Shown: in pieces, positions 34,054 through 45,205 of the stretch
Numbering within the stretch: position 1 is the first letter of the stretch
Layout: each line of letters begins with the position of its first letter
Origin: Anastrepha obliqua
Lineage: Eukaryota; Arthropoda; Insecta; Diptera; Tephritidae
Assembly (NCBI RefSeq): GCF_027943255.1
Contig: NC_072897.1
Span: forward strand, 57,746,406 to 57,810,405
Direction: 5' to 3'
DNA length: 64,000 nt
The notes under the pieces: model-generated
The model's input: only the letters and a program-made list of their open reading frames with translations
Told to the model about the DNA's origin: nothing
Database searches by the model: none
Made by a program: the position numbers and the translations under genes

Positions 34054-34326
34054 TTACTTAATTTCTTTTCTCTGCTGGAGCAGGAATTCCAGTTGGGTTA
34101 CGCGCTCCCAGATTGCGCTAGCTTTTTCCCAGGATGGTGGTGGCTGCTGGTTTACCTCCCTGATGAGTATGCTTATTTCCCTCTTTATTCTGGTGGTGTA
34201 GCCTCCTCTTCTTTTTGGCTTGCTCACCTTTGGGATGGAAACTTCTTTTGGTTTTTTGTTAAGGCCGTTCCGTCTCCTGTATTCCTCCAAGGAGATTGGT
34301 TGCGGCCCTTGAGCTGGGTTGTTCAT
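34054..34326 (-). CDS. 90-residue basic leader ORF, copy 3
   Basis: Intact, with NGLNKK (Leu) as in copy 1. Confidence 0.5.
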   Translation of the reverse strand: MNNPAQGPQPISLEEYRRRNGLNKKPKEVSIPKVSKPKRRGGYTTRIKREISILIREVNQQPPPSWEKASAIWERVTQLEFLLQQRKEIK

Positions 34327-34564
34327 TTATTTTTATTTTTTGGTTGTAATGGCTTAACCAGGTTCTTCCTTCCGCAGCTGACGGATCGTTTTGGCTGATC
34401 ACGTCAGGACTTAATATTTGGTGCTTTTTAGGGCACTTGCAAATATATTGCAATTTTTGGTGCAGATATTGTCAGCACTCATGCAACATTTTGCACTTTG
34501 GTTGTGCAAGAAACTTGCATTTAATAGCTTAGCAAAATCAATGCTCAAGCTGGCAGGATCGCCA

Positions 34565-34978
34565 TGTAAAGAAATGTATTGATTTAAAGAAAGTATTGTT
34601 TGTTATTTGAAATATATTTATTTATTTTATTTATCGTTTCAAGCTAGACATCCAGCTTGTAAAACGATTGTTTTCTTTCTTGTCTCTTACATACTACGTA
34701 CAAGCGTTTTTATAGTAATTTTTGTCAATGCAAGCCAATAACAATTTTTCGGAGTTTACTTACGTAATATGATTCTAGCATTCACGCGCCGCACATAAAA
34801 TAATTACGTTAGCTATGTTTGCGTTTAATTTCAAGTGTAATGAACCTTTTAAGAAATATGATACTCTATTTAAACGGCACAGCAAAGTGAATGCATAAGT
34901 GGACAATAAAATAAAAACCAAAACAAAATGTTTATGAATATTAATGTTAAGGCATATCCGACTTATAATCATACTACA
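34565..34978 (-). repeat. LTR 4 of the array, 414 bp
   Basis: Shared between copies 3 and 4. One private substitution is visible: TTACTTACGTAATATG where the other LTRs have TTACTTATGTAATATG. Confidence 0.85.
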
Positions 34979-35139
34979 CCTCCCTTCTTCGGAAGAATGC
35001 TCATACAACTTTTTTTTGTATGAACATTCTTTTACATTGAATTGTTAAAATAAAAATATGTACATAAGAGTAATCTTAATTTTATATATATGTATATATT
35101 GTATTAATTTTCTAAGTTTAGACGCGTCTTTAAAACTAC

Positions 35140-36441
35140 TTATTGTTGATAAATCTTAAGCCTATTTTTGTGAACTATTTGTTCTTTTAAAGATAACTTA
35201 TCGACTATAGTAACATTATTTTTACTATCTATTGCTTTAATGGTATAAGGCCCACAATATTGGGGTTCCAGTTTATGGGCCACTTCATTCCTAAGTAAAA
35301 CTAAATTGCCTATGCTAAAATTGTGATCTAAACTATTTTTATCATAAAATGTTTTTTGCTTAATTTTAGCTATGTCTATCATATTGCGAGCTCTTTTATG
35401 TGCTACTTCTAGCCTAAGTCTTACTTCTCTAGCGTAGTTATCTATGTTATATAATGGAGTAATCTGGTCTACATTTTTGAACTGCTGAAACATGTTTGGT
35501 GTTTTTCCAAAAACTAATTCATACGGACAATAGTCATGTACTGTAGAAGGAGTGGTGTTAAAACAGTATGTGAAGTATTGTAGCCACTCATCCCAGTCGT
35601 TTTTGTCAATCGATATGTAAGATCTTACGTATTGATTGAAAGTGTTATGTGATCTTTCTATTACTCCTAGTGTTTGGTGGTGCTAAGCAGTTGAATTAAT
35701 TTTCTCTATTTTTAGCAATTCACATAGCTCTGTTAGTATTGAATTTTTGTATTCTGTACCCATGTCCGAAATGAACGTCTTCATTGGACCGTAGGTAAGA
35801 ATAAACTTTTCAAATATTGCTTTCGCCACTGTCTTGGCGTTTTTGTCTTGGATGGGTATCGTGACTAAATATTTTGTCATGTCGCATATTATTGTGACTG
35901 CATAAGTATTGCCATCAATTGTTGTAGGTAGTGGGCCTATTGTGTCTACAATAACTGTATCAAATGTACCTGTAGGTGTTGGTGTTATAGTCATGGGGCT
36001 TTTTAAATGCTTTGTTATTTTGGTTTTTTGGCATTTTTCGCAAGTTTTTACGTACTTAGCAACATCTTTTGACATTTTATTCCAGAAGTAATGTCTTTTA
36101 ATTTTCATAAGTGTTCTGAAAATTCCGCAATGACCGCTTTCTATAGGGTCATCGTGGTATCTTTTTAGAATGTCCATTACAGTTTAAGCATCATTAATGT
36201 GGGTCACCTCATTCAGTAGCGCTACTTTTACTTTATTTAATATCATATTGCCCTTATTTTTAAAATCATTAATCGAGACAAATTCGAAAATTTTCTCGCT
36301 AGGTGCCACTTGCAAATTATTAATGCCATATTTGTCGGCCACTTCGTCGAGCCTAGAGAAGAATTGTCCTAAGTCAATTTTCCCATTAACAAATAAGTCA
36401 TCAATTTTTATATATGCCATTATAGTTTTTCCTCGTTTGAC
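35140..36441 (-). pseudogene. Integrase of array copy 4, same three stops
   Basis: Stops at 36442-36444, 36184-36186 and 35683-35685. Private change PIESGHCG (Ser for Gly) next to the zinc-binding histidine. Confidence 0.8.
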
Positions 36442-38762
36442 TTAACATCGCGTGGGTGTAATCTTTAATTTATTGTATTTCCTGACGTCAGTGTTATTAA
36501 TTGGGACATATATTTTGGGCTTATCATATGTTTTAATGTGCTGTTGTGTAGTTGGACTGCTGTTATTTTTCGACATTGATGTAGTCACTATTTTGTATAA
36601 ATTTTGATTCTTTTCATTTATTTCTTTTAAGTCATTGATTGTAATGCGAGACAAAGCGTCCGCGACGTAATTATCTTTTCCTCTAAGATATTCTACTACG
36701 AAATCATACTCTTCTAAATCAAGTCTCATTCGTGTTAGTTTTGAACTTGGATTCTTCATTGAGAACAGGTAAGACAGGGGTCTGTGATCGGTTCTAACTA
36801 AAAACTTTGTACCATAGATATAAGGTCTGAAATGAGTTATTGCCCAGTGAATGGCAGCTAACTCTTGTTCAATTGTCGACTTGTTGCTTTCTCCTTTTGT
36901 GAAACTTTTGGAGGCATATGCTACTGGTAAATGTTTTCCTTCATATTCCTGAGTAAGTACTGCACCGCACGCGTATTTGCTTGCGTCTGTTGTTAAGCAA
37001 AATGGTTTCTTAAAGTCGGGATATTGTAACAATGTAGGACTCATTAATGCTCTTTTGAGGTACACAAATGCATCATTGCATTCTTTTGTCCATTCGAAAG
37101 CAACTCCCTTTTTTGATAACCTTGTTAGTTGTCTTGAATATTCAGCGAAGTTTTTAATAAACCTTCGGTAGTAGTTGCAAAAGGTGACGAACCTTTTTGC
37201 ACTATCTCCGTCTGTGGGTGTAGGATAATTTTTTATTACCGAGTACTTATTGTCGTCTGGAAGTATCCCCTTGTTTGTACATTTATGCCCGAGGTAGGTT
37301 ACTTCATGCATAAAAAATGAACATTTTTCAGGGTGTAATTTTAGATTATGTGTTCTACATAAATCGAAAACATTTTTCAAGTTTGAAAGCATATGTTTTT
37401 CAGAGCAACCAAGAACTACTAAGTCATCCATATATAAGAAAGCTTGCTCTGGTTTTAAACCACTGAAAGCAATTGTCATCATTCTTTGGAATGAATTAGG
37501 TGCTACCTTTAAGCCATATGGTAGTCTAGTAAATCTGTATGAACCGTTGTTGGTTGAAAAAGATGTGAAATTTCTTGAATTTTTATCAAGTTCTATTTGA
37601 TGAAATCCAGTCATTAAATCGAGACATGAAAAATACTTTGCCCTTCCGAGTTGGTCTAAAATGTCATCTATTCTCGGTAACGGGAATTTATCTGCAATTA
37701 ATTTTTTGTTGATTTGTCTGTAATCGATTACTAATCTCCATCTTTTTTCAACTGAGTTCTGTAGAGACTTTTTTGGTACCAATAGTATTGGACTATTGTA
37801 TTCTGAAAATGATGGTTCGACTATTTTGTCTTCTATAAGTTTGTTTACTTGTCTCTCAATTTCATCCTTATGTGTGTGGGGTATACGGTAGTTCTTTATG
37901 TATACCGGCTGTTTGTCTTTAACCATTAACTTTTGCTTATAAAAATTATTTGTTGTTATTGTTTCTGTTTCTAACCCAAATATGTCACTGTATTCGGAAC
38001 ATAGGTTTGTCAATTGTTTTTCATATGTTTTAGGAAAATTTTTTCTCAATTTGTTGAGAATATCCGTTTTTCTTTGTGCATTTCCTGTGTCATTGTTTAT
38101 TATGTCGTAATCAGAAACATTTTCAGTTAAAATATTGCTTTGCTTTAAAGATACTGTATTATAATTTGTATTTAAAATGCGGATATAGGCGTTGTCAGGT
38201 TTTACCAAGGTATTGGCTATAAATATTCCAGGGTGTGCTTCTTGATTTGGAATCAGTGCTTCATCCAAGGTATTAGGTAAGTTTATTTTTCGTATAACTT
38301 CTGACCTTGCGGGAATGATTATTTCGTCGTTACAAGTTGTTGTTATTGGTATTTCTATAATTTGTGTTAAATTATCTGGTCTCAGAATTAGAGCATCGTA
38401 ATTTTGAGTAAAGTCTAATACACAATTGAAATTTTTCATGAAATCCATGCCTATTATACCATCACATGGAATTGGAAAGTTATCTGGGATTACGTGAAAT
38501 TTATGTGGAATTAAAAATTTCGTAAATTTTAAATCAAAAAATATTGTACCAATAGAACTGATTTTGCCTTGCCCTATACCGCTTAATGCTGTAATGTGTT
38601 TTGTGTTTATTTTTTGAAAAGTGGATTTATTGAATTTTAAGAGTGATATATCTGCGCCAGTATCTACAAGTAGTGTAATGTTTGTATTTAAATCTGCTAT
38701 TTTAAGTTGTACAAAAATGCTAAAGTTAAGGTTAAGCGTATGTATCTTAGAGGAATAGATTA
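36442..38762 (-). CDS. Protease-RT-RNase H (pol) of array copy 4
   Basis: Same layout as the other copies, with NDTGNAQ (Gly) shared with copy 2. RT catalytic FLYMDDLVV and RNase H blocks intact. Confidence 0.8.
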
Positions 38763-39953
38763 GTTTTCCGAGTTGTTTTCGTCCGATTGGGCAACTCGTA
38801 CATTGTGTGTCATGTTCCGGTTTAAATTTGGTCTGCCTTGTCGGTGACGATTTCTATTTTGATTATTATTTCCTAAATTGTCAAAATTTGAACGATTTTG
38901 ATTTCTAGGGAAGTTGTTTCTTCTTTGAAACCTTCCATTTCTTGCAAATCGTCCATTGAATGGTCGTAGTCCAAAATGTAGTATTGTGTTTTGTTGTCCT
39001 GTAGCTTCAGTACAGCTACCAATGAATTTGCTTATCGCATCGTTCATATTTGTAAAATGGCCAGCTTCCATTATTAATTTGACTTTTTCAATGTTGCAGT
39101 TTTTGGTCAATGCTTTTACTGCAGTTTGTGTCGAGTATTTGCTTGCGAGTTCTGCCGACAACCCATCTGTGATATAGGCATTTTCTAAGTTTTTTGTAAG
39201 AGCTTCTATCTCATTACAATAACTATTAACTGGTTTGTTGTTCTGTCTGATACTCATTATTTTTGCAGCTAATACTTCTACCGATTCTCCTTTAACTGAC
39301 TTGTTAAGTTTTGTGATTATTTCAGAGATTGTTGTTTCTGTGTCTATGAGATTTCTGGCATTCCCTTTTAATTTTGTTTTTATGAGTGAAACATCAACAG
39401 TTTCGTGCTCACCCATGATCACTTCAACTAATTCTAAGGAATCTAAGAATGACCGTAGATTTTCTGGTTTACCATCGAATTCAGTCACTAGCTTTGCAGC
39501 CGTGCTGAGAAACTCCACAACTGTTTGTGTCATTTCGCCTTCTTCTTCTGACTCTATTTTTGAATTAGTAATTGGACAATCTGTTTTTGAGGAAACTGCT
39601 TCAAGCTTTGTTAATAGATTAGCTGGTGGGTTTTCAATAATATTTATTGAAATTTTCTCATTAATCGAATGAGATACTTCCTGTTGGATGTTGTATTTGG
39701 CTAATACTTTTACTAATTGATCTCGTAGTTGCCAAAATATGTCAAGAGCTTCTTTTTGATGATCCTTTGTAAGTCGCTCGAAATTTATATAAGTTAAATT
39801 TCTAATTGATTCTAATGCTAATACTAAATTTTCTAAATGTTTTTTAACTGTTTCCTGTTTTATTTGTATATTTTTATTGATACATTTAAACGATTTTTTG
39901 AAATTTTCCTTTTCTATCAGTAAAGTTTTATGAATTTCGGACCATTTGTTCAT
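38760..39953 (-). CDS. gag: Gag, 397 residues, intact (array copy 4)
   Basis: Identical in length to copies 2 and 3; GRPNLNRN as in copy 3. This is the unit next to the 5'-terminal LTR, whose promoter is now interrupted by the nested errantivirus-like element. Confidence 0.8.
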   Translation of the reverse strand: MNKWSEIHKTLLIEKENFKKSFKCINKNIQIKQETVKKHLENLVLALESIRNLTYINFERLTKDHQKEALDIFWQLRDQLVKVLAKYNIQQEVSHSINEKISINIIENPPANLLTKLEAVSSKTDCPITNSKIESEEEGEMTQTVVEFLSTAAKLVTEFDGKPENLRSFLDSLELVEVIMGEHETVDVSLIKTKLKGNARNLIDTETTISEIITKLNKSVKGESVEVLAAKIMSIRQNNKPVNSYCNEIEALTKNLENAYITDGLSAELASKYSTQTAVKALTKNCNIEKVKLIMEAGHFTNMNDAISKFIGSCTEATGQQNTILHFGLRPFNGRFARNGRFQRRNNFPRNQNRSNFDNLGNNNQNRNRHRQGRPNLNRNMTHNVRVAQSDENNSEN

Positions 39954-40201
39954 ATTTTGTCTAACTCATTAGATCTACTCATATACTTTTTCTTTAGTTT
40001 TTTATTATGCATAGCATATAATTTTAATGCTAATATCAATAAGTTTATGACTGTGATTATAATTAAGCAAATTTCTATTAAATTTAAGCCAGTTTTAACG
40101 ACTACTTCGTTTACTACATTGGCATTGGGTTTATCAACTTTTGATAAGGTTTTTCCCATTTCTGAAAGACTATCTATTGGGGACCTTATACCGTAAATCA
40201 A
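39950..40201 (-). CDS. 83-residue membrane microprotein, copy 4
   Basis: Intact; ATGA overlap with gag kept. Confidence 0.55.
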   Translation of the reverse strand: MIYGIRSPIDSLSEMGKTLSKVDKPNANVVNEVVVKTGLNLIEICLIIITVINLLILALKLYAMHNKKLKKKYMSRSNELDKI

Positions 40202-40545
40202 ATAATTTATGCAATGTAATAATTTATAATGTAAGGATATATATTTTGTTTTTTACATTGGATTTATGTATTTTTTTTTTTTTTTTCAAGTTAATTCATT
40301 CATTAAGTAAACACATTATATTTAACATATTATAACAATTCAAACATTTTCATAAAATGACCTTCTGAGTAAATTTTATTCATTTACAGTCAAATTTTTA
40401 TAAGGCAAACATATAATCGACAGAAGCCAAAGTTGTTTAACTTTGCCATGTAAAGAAATAAATGAAAATAATTTTTGTCTCGAGCGGTTAACGCTTACAG
40501 ACTCTAACTGTCTGCATTCAATCATGCACAGTGTTTTATGTATAT

Positions 40546-40818
40546 TTACTTAATTTCTTTTCTCTGCTGGAGCAGGAATTCCAGTTGGGTTACGCGCTCC
40601 CAGATTGCGCTAGCTTTTTCCCAGGATGGTGGTGGCTGCTGGTTTACCTCCCTGATGAGTATGCTTATTTCCCTCTTTATTCTGGTGGTGTAGCCTCCTC
40701 TTCTTTTTGGCTTGCTCACCTTTGGGATGGAAACTTCTTTTGGTTTTTTGTTAACGCCGTTCCGTCTCCTGTATTCCTCCAAGGAGATTGGTTGCGGCCC
40801 TTGAGCTGGGTTGTTCAT
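40546..40818 (-). CDS. 90-residue basic leader ORF, copy 4
   Basis: Intact, with NGVNKK (Val) as in copy 2. Just upstream in the leader, this unit alone lacks 17 bp between two GCTGA direct repeats (near 40870), present in copies 1-3. Confidence 0.5.
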   Translation of the reverse strand: MNNPAQGPQPISLEEYRRRNGVNKKPKEVSIPKVSKPKRRGGYTTRIKREISILIREVNQQPPPSWEKASAIWERVTQLEFLLQQRKEIK

Positions 40819-41039
40819 CTATTTTTATTTTTTGGTTGTAATGGCTTAACCAGGTTCTTCCTTCCGCAGCTGATCACGTCAGGACTTAATATTTGGTGCT
40901 TTTTAGGGCACTTGCAAATATATTGCAATTTTTGGTGCAGATATTGTCAGCACTCATGCAACATTTTGCACTTTGGTTGTGCAAGAAACTTGCATTTAAT
41001 AGCTTAGCAAAATCAATGCTCAAGCTGGCAGGATCGCCA

Positions 41040-41370
41040 TGTAAAGAAATGTATTGATTTAAAGAAAGTATTGTTTGTTATTTGAAATATATTTATTTAT
41101 TTTATTTATCGTTTCAAGCTAGACATCCAGCTTGTAAAACGATTGTTTTCTTTCTTGTCTCTTACATACTACGTACAAGCGTTTTTATAGTAATTTTTGT
41201 CAATGCAAGCCAATAACAATTTTTCGGAGTTTACTTATGTAATATGATTCTAGCATTCACGCGCCGCACATAAAATAATTACGTTAGCTATGTTTGCGTT
41301 TAATTTCAAGTGTAATGAACCTTTTAAGAAATATGATACTCTATTTAAACGGCACAGCAAAGTGAATGCA
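41040..41370 (-). repeat. LTR 5 (5'-terminal LTR), left part
   Basis: Matches LTRs 2 and 3 up to AAAGTGAATGCA. It is then cut by the nested element. The remaining 83 bp resume at 48946. Together the two parts make 414 bp. Confidence 0.85.
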
Positions 41371-41651
41371 AGTTAACACCGCTTACGCTGAAAGTTCATT
41401 CGCTGCACGCGCTTCCTTTCTAAAACCTTTTTGCTGACGCTATGTTTGCTACAAACCGTGTGAACGACAATACATGAAATTCCGGGAACACGATCACGTT
41501 GCACGGCAGGTGAATGAGGTGATGGATAAGTTACAATAGCTTTAAGTAACTCTGTAACAGTTAGTCTTAATTTGACAAGTGAATAAATAACAAGGAGCTT
41601 GATCCGAAAAAATAATTTTTTTTACATTTCTCAAAATAACTGTAATTAATT
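41371..41651 (+). repeat. 5' LTR of the nested element, 281 bp
   Basis: AGTTAACACC...GTAATTAATT. The final T also starts the primer-binding site (41651-41665). It lacks the 10-bp TATTAATATA present in the 3' LTR. Confidence 0.85.
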
Positions 41652-41665
41652 GGCGCCCAACGTGG
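41651..41665 (+). promoter_or_regulatory. Primer-binding site of the nested element
   Basis: TGGCGCCCAACGTGG, the complement of a tRNA-Lys 3' end as used by gypsy and many retroviruses, overlapping the LTR by one base. Confidence 0.8.
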
Positions 41666-41716
41666 TAAGGGCAAAAGGATAACGGGTTTTTTTTGGTGAA
41701 AAGTTAATAACAGTGT

Positions 41717-41857
41717 TTAAGTCGGCCTAATTAGCCCGCCACACGCAAAATAAAATCGAGTATTCACCGATGCCTAAGTCGGCCTAAAGTAGCCCGCAGC
41801 ATAAAAAGTAAAAATCCCGTCGTCACCAGTGCTTAAGTCGGCCTAAAGAAGCCCGCC
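41717..41857 (+). repeat. Three phased leader repeats of the nested element
   Basis: TAAGTCGGCCTAA followed by a 3-4 bp spacer and AGCCCGC occurs at 41718, 41775 and 41834, i.e. 57 and 59 bp apart, in the untranslated leader. The two half-words GTCGGCCTAA and AGCCCGC are kept while the DNA between units differs. gypsy-type leaders are known to host insulator or regulatory repeats; a similar role here is inference. Confidence 0.7.
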
Positions 41858-42548
41858 GCACAAGGACAATCCGAAGCCCTGAACACCACGAAGAACTCCT
41901 GTAAAAGGACAAGTTACAACCACGTCTGTAGACCAGTTCGCAGACAACCTCGCGAGAAGGAGTACTGATAGACCCCCAGTAGCTGAAATAGGCAAAAAGG
42001 ACCCCCTACAGACTTTGTGTAGGCAACGGCGGTAACTATTAGAAATTAATTTAGAAATAAGAAAACCAGAAATTGTGGAAGATAAAGTGAAAAATATTAG
42101 TGAAGAAAAATTTGAAAAAAAAGAAAAGGAAAAAATTCCTTCTAATTTTAAAACCAGTAAGGAAAAGTTTTAAAATCTAAAGAAAATAATGAAAAGCAAA
42201 TAAAAGATTTAAAAGGAAATTTTCATCGATAAATAAGCACATTTGCTAAGCTGTATTTTACCTTAGTGTTGTAATAATTTTTAAGAACGTATTTTATTAT
42301 ATTGCCCTATAAGTTTTGTTATAAAGCATAATAGTATTTTACTATAATTTTTTATGGATTTGATCCTTAAAGTGCTTCAATCAAAAAATATTGTAATTTT
42401 GTGAATTATGAATTAAAAATTTTCTTTGGTGATTATACAAGAAATTAAGGAAGAAAATAAATTTTAAGAAGTGCTTTTGCTAAATAAAATAACAGATAAA
42501 ATAAAAAACATTTTTCAAGTTTACATATTAACTACATTATAAAGCAAA
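41858..42548 (+). other. Long untranslated leader of the nested element
   Basis: No ORF of note. A/T-rich, with AAAGAAAAGGAAAAAATTCC-type purine tracts near 42120. It probably contains the splice donor for the env message and packaging signals; none can be pinned down by eye. Confidence 0.4.
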
Positions 42549-43874
42549 ATGAGTAACCCAAATAATTTAATTAGACCTCCTATCCTTAATGCACCAATCC
42601 CTCCTAATCCTAACAATGCTATCAACATACCAGGACTGAGTGAATTAATTACGAACATTGTGAATAACGCGATAAGGAATACGAACAGTGACTTAGTAGG
42701 AACAGATCAAATAATAAATCCAGAACACCGTAACAATTTAGGCGAACTCGATAAAATACCGGATATAGTAAGATCAATTAGAGAATTCTCAGGAAAACAA
42801 GAAGAATTTAATTCTTGGAGGAAATCAGTAGAGCGTATACTTAAAATTTACGAACAGTCAATAGGTACACCAAAATATTATGGGATCCTCAGTGTTATAA
42901 GAAACAAAATTAGCGGCGAAGCTGACGCCGTACTGGAGTCCTATAACACTCCACTAAATTGGAAATCTATCTCGAAGTGTCTCACACTTCATTACGCGGA
43001 CAAACGCGATATTCCTACTCTAGAGTACCAAATGACGACTCTAGTACAAGGACACCACACTGTACAAGATTATTATCAGATGGTATATAAAAATTTGTCC
43101 CTCATCCTAAACAAAATAGGGTGTATGGAACTATCTAATGACGCAAAAAATCTTTTAACTCAAACCTACAGGGACAAAGCCCTGGATACATTTGTACGTG
43201 GTCTCAGAGGAGATCTACCACGCTTACTAGCTTTGAGAGAACCAGTGGACCTGCCACAAGCGCTCCACTTATGTCTCAAGCTGGAGAACCAAAGTTTTCG
43301 CACCAATCATGCATGCAACAATCAAAATTTTACAAAAAGATTCCAAAATCAACCACCACCGGTACCACAACGCAAGTTTACTCCTCAGCCATTTCAGAAA
43401 CCTACCGTATTCTACCCCCAATTGGCCCACATGCCACAGCCTATAACAAATGCTTTCAGAAATTATAGCTTTCAAAAGCCACCCTATTTTAATCAAACCG
43501 ATAACAATAATTACAATCCACAATTTGCACCACCGCGACCTTTCGGACCGAAACCACAGCAAAAACCTACACCAATGGACATCGACCAGACCATGCAGAC
43601 AAAGAGAGTCAACTACATGAATCGGCCACCACCAAACCAGGCATTTCAAGGAAAAAGACCACCAATAACACAACCACAAACGCAGGAAAAACGTCAACGC
43701 AACTTCAACATAGAAACGGAACAGTATGAGGACTTTAGTCCTGAATCCGAACCAACATTACCTGAATACCTTGACTTGATTAGAAACTATAACATAACAG
43801 AAGACGACTTTCCTTCAGATTTCAACAACCAATTTAAAAATATAGACCTAACAGATATTCATTTTTTAGAATGA
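42549..43874 (+). CDS. gag: Gag of the nested errantivirus-like element, 441 residues
   Basis: Starts MSNPNNLIRPPILN. Residues 60-235 look like a gypsy-type capsid: IREFSGKQEEFNSWRKSVER, then LTLHYADKRDIPTLEYQM and DKALDTFVRGLRGDLPRLL. The C-terminal 200 residues are Pro/Gln/Asn-rich (repeated KP..P..FN, FQKPP) with basic patches and no zinc knuckle, as is usual for errantivirus Gag. The stop overlaps the pol start as ATGA (43871-43874). Intact, so a capsid protein could still be made from this copy. Confidence 0.85.
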   Translation: MSNPNNLIRPPILNAPIPPNPNNAINIPGLSELITNIVNNAIRNTNSDLVGTDQIINPEHRNNLGELDKIPDIVRSIREFSGKQEEFNSWRKSVERILKIYEQSIGTPKYYGILSVIRNKISGEADAVLESYNTPLNWKSISKCLTLHYADKRDIPTLEYQMTTLVQGHHTVQDYYQMVYKNLSLILNKIGCMELSNDAKNLLTQTYRDKALDTFVRGLRGDLPRLLALREPVDLPQALHLCLKLENQSFRTNHACNNQNFTKRFQNQPPPVPQRKFTPQPFQKPTVFYPQLAHMPQPITNAFRNYSFQKPPYFNQTDNNNYNPQFAPPRPFGPKPQQKPTPMDIDQTMQTKRVNYMNRPPPNQAFQGKRPPITQPQTQEKRQRNFNIETEQYEDFSPESEPTLPEYLDLIRNYNITEDDFPSDFNNQFKNIDLTDIHFLE

Positions 43875-45205
43875 ATGCCTCTTCATTGCCCTACATAGAG
43901 AGCAAGACAGGCGATGGTGAGGTCATAAAAATTCTGATAGACACAGGTTCTAATAAGAACTATGTGCAACCCCGACTAGCAAAAAAACCAATTAAAAACG
44001 AAACTCCCTTTAAAGCTAATTCCGTAGGAGGACATATTGATGTCACACACCATACTTTTGCAAACATCTTCGGATTAAAGGAATCCAATATAAAATTCTT
44101 CATTCTACCAACGTTAAAATCATTCCATGCTATAATAGGGAACGACTCATTAAAGGAACTAGACGCAGTAATACACACTAAAGATAATTACATGTTGATT
44201 AAAAACTGCCTTAAAATAAAACTAAAACAACAAAAATCTCAGGACGTAAACGTAATCAACATAAGATCAGACCATCTAACACCACTTCAAAATGCTAATC
44301 TTAAAAAGTTAACGGAAAATTTCAAATCTCTGTTTTGTGATCCAGATGAAAAACTAACCTTCATCACCACAGTAAAAGGAGAAATTCGTACGATATCAGG
44401 AACCCCCGTTTATACAAGAAATTACCCCTATCCTATGTGTCTAAAGGACCACGTTGAAAAACAACTTCAAGAATATTTACGCGATGGCATCATTCGACCA
44501 TCTCGATCACCATATAATTCACCAGTATGGATAGTCCCTAAAAAGTTAGACGCATCAGGCGAAAAAAAGTATAGGATGGTAGTAGACTATCGTAAACTCA
44601 ACCTTGACAGAGTACCCGACAGATATCCAATTCCGGATATTAATGAAGTATTAGCACAACTAGGCAAAAATAAAATTTTTTCAGTACTTGATCTTAAGAG
44701 CGGTTTTCATCAGATTCCCTTAAAAGAATCTGACATAGAGAAAACAGCATTCTCTGTAAATAACGGGAAATATGAATTTACCCGTCTTCCTTTCGGTCTC
44801 AAGAACGCACCTTCGATTTTTCAAAGGGCACTTGATGACATTCTAAGAGATCATATTGGCATACGATGCTACGTTTATATCGATGATATAATCATTTTCA
44901 GTAAAGATCAAGAGACCCATTTTAAGGACATTGAATTAATTTTCAATACCCTTTCAAAAGCCAATCTAAAAGTGCAACTGGAAAAATGTGAATTCCTCAA
45001 ATCTGAAGTCGAATTCTTAGGCTTCATAATATCAAACAACGGTCTTAAAGCAAACCCTAAGAAAGTAGAAACAATAATAAATTTTCCAGTTCCGAGAACC
45101 TTGAAAGACTTAAGGTCATTTCTAGGCCTGTCAGGTTTTTATCGCCGCTTCATTAGGGATTATGCGAAGCTTGCGAAACCCCTGACAGCCCTTTTAAGAG
45201 GGTAG
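43871..45205 (+). pseudogene. pol: pol part 1 of the nested element: protease and RT, ended by TAG
   Basis: Protease catalytic Asp24 in ILIDTGSNKNY. Reverse transcriptase blocks KYRMVVDYRKLN, FSVLDLKSGFHQIPL, TRLPFGLKNAPSIFQ and catalytic YVYIDDIII (residues 334-342), then FLGLSGFYRRFI. The frame ends with a TAG at 45203-45205 and continues in the same frame immediately afterwards, so a single nonsense codon separates RT from RNase H. Confidence 0.85.

Noticed and set aside
40531..41007. 158-residue plus-strand ORF with Trp/Phe-rich sequence (119 residues in the other units)
   Set aside because: Antisense to the 90-residue leader ORF. Its extra length in copy 4 comes from the 17-bp deletion, not selection.
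15093..41370. The array as a pure assembly artefact
   Set aside because: Units differ by many substitutions and by private indels, and unit boundaries behave as biology predicts. It cannot be excluded without reads, so it is kept as a caveat rather than a conclusion.
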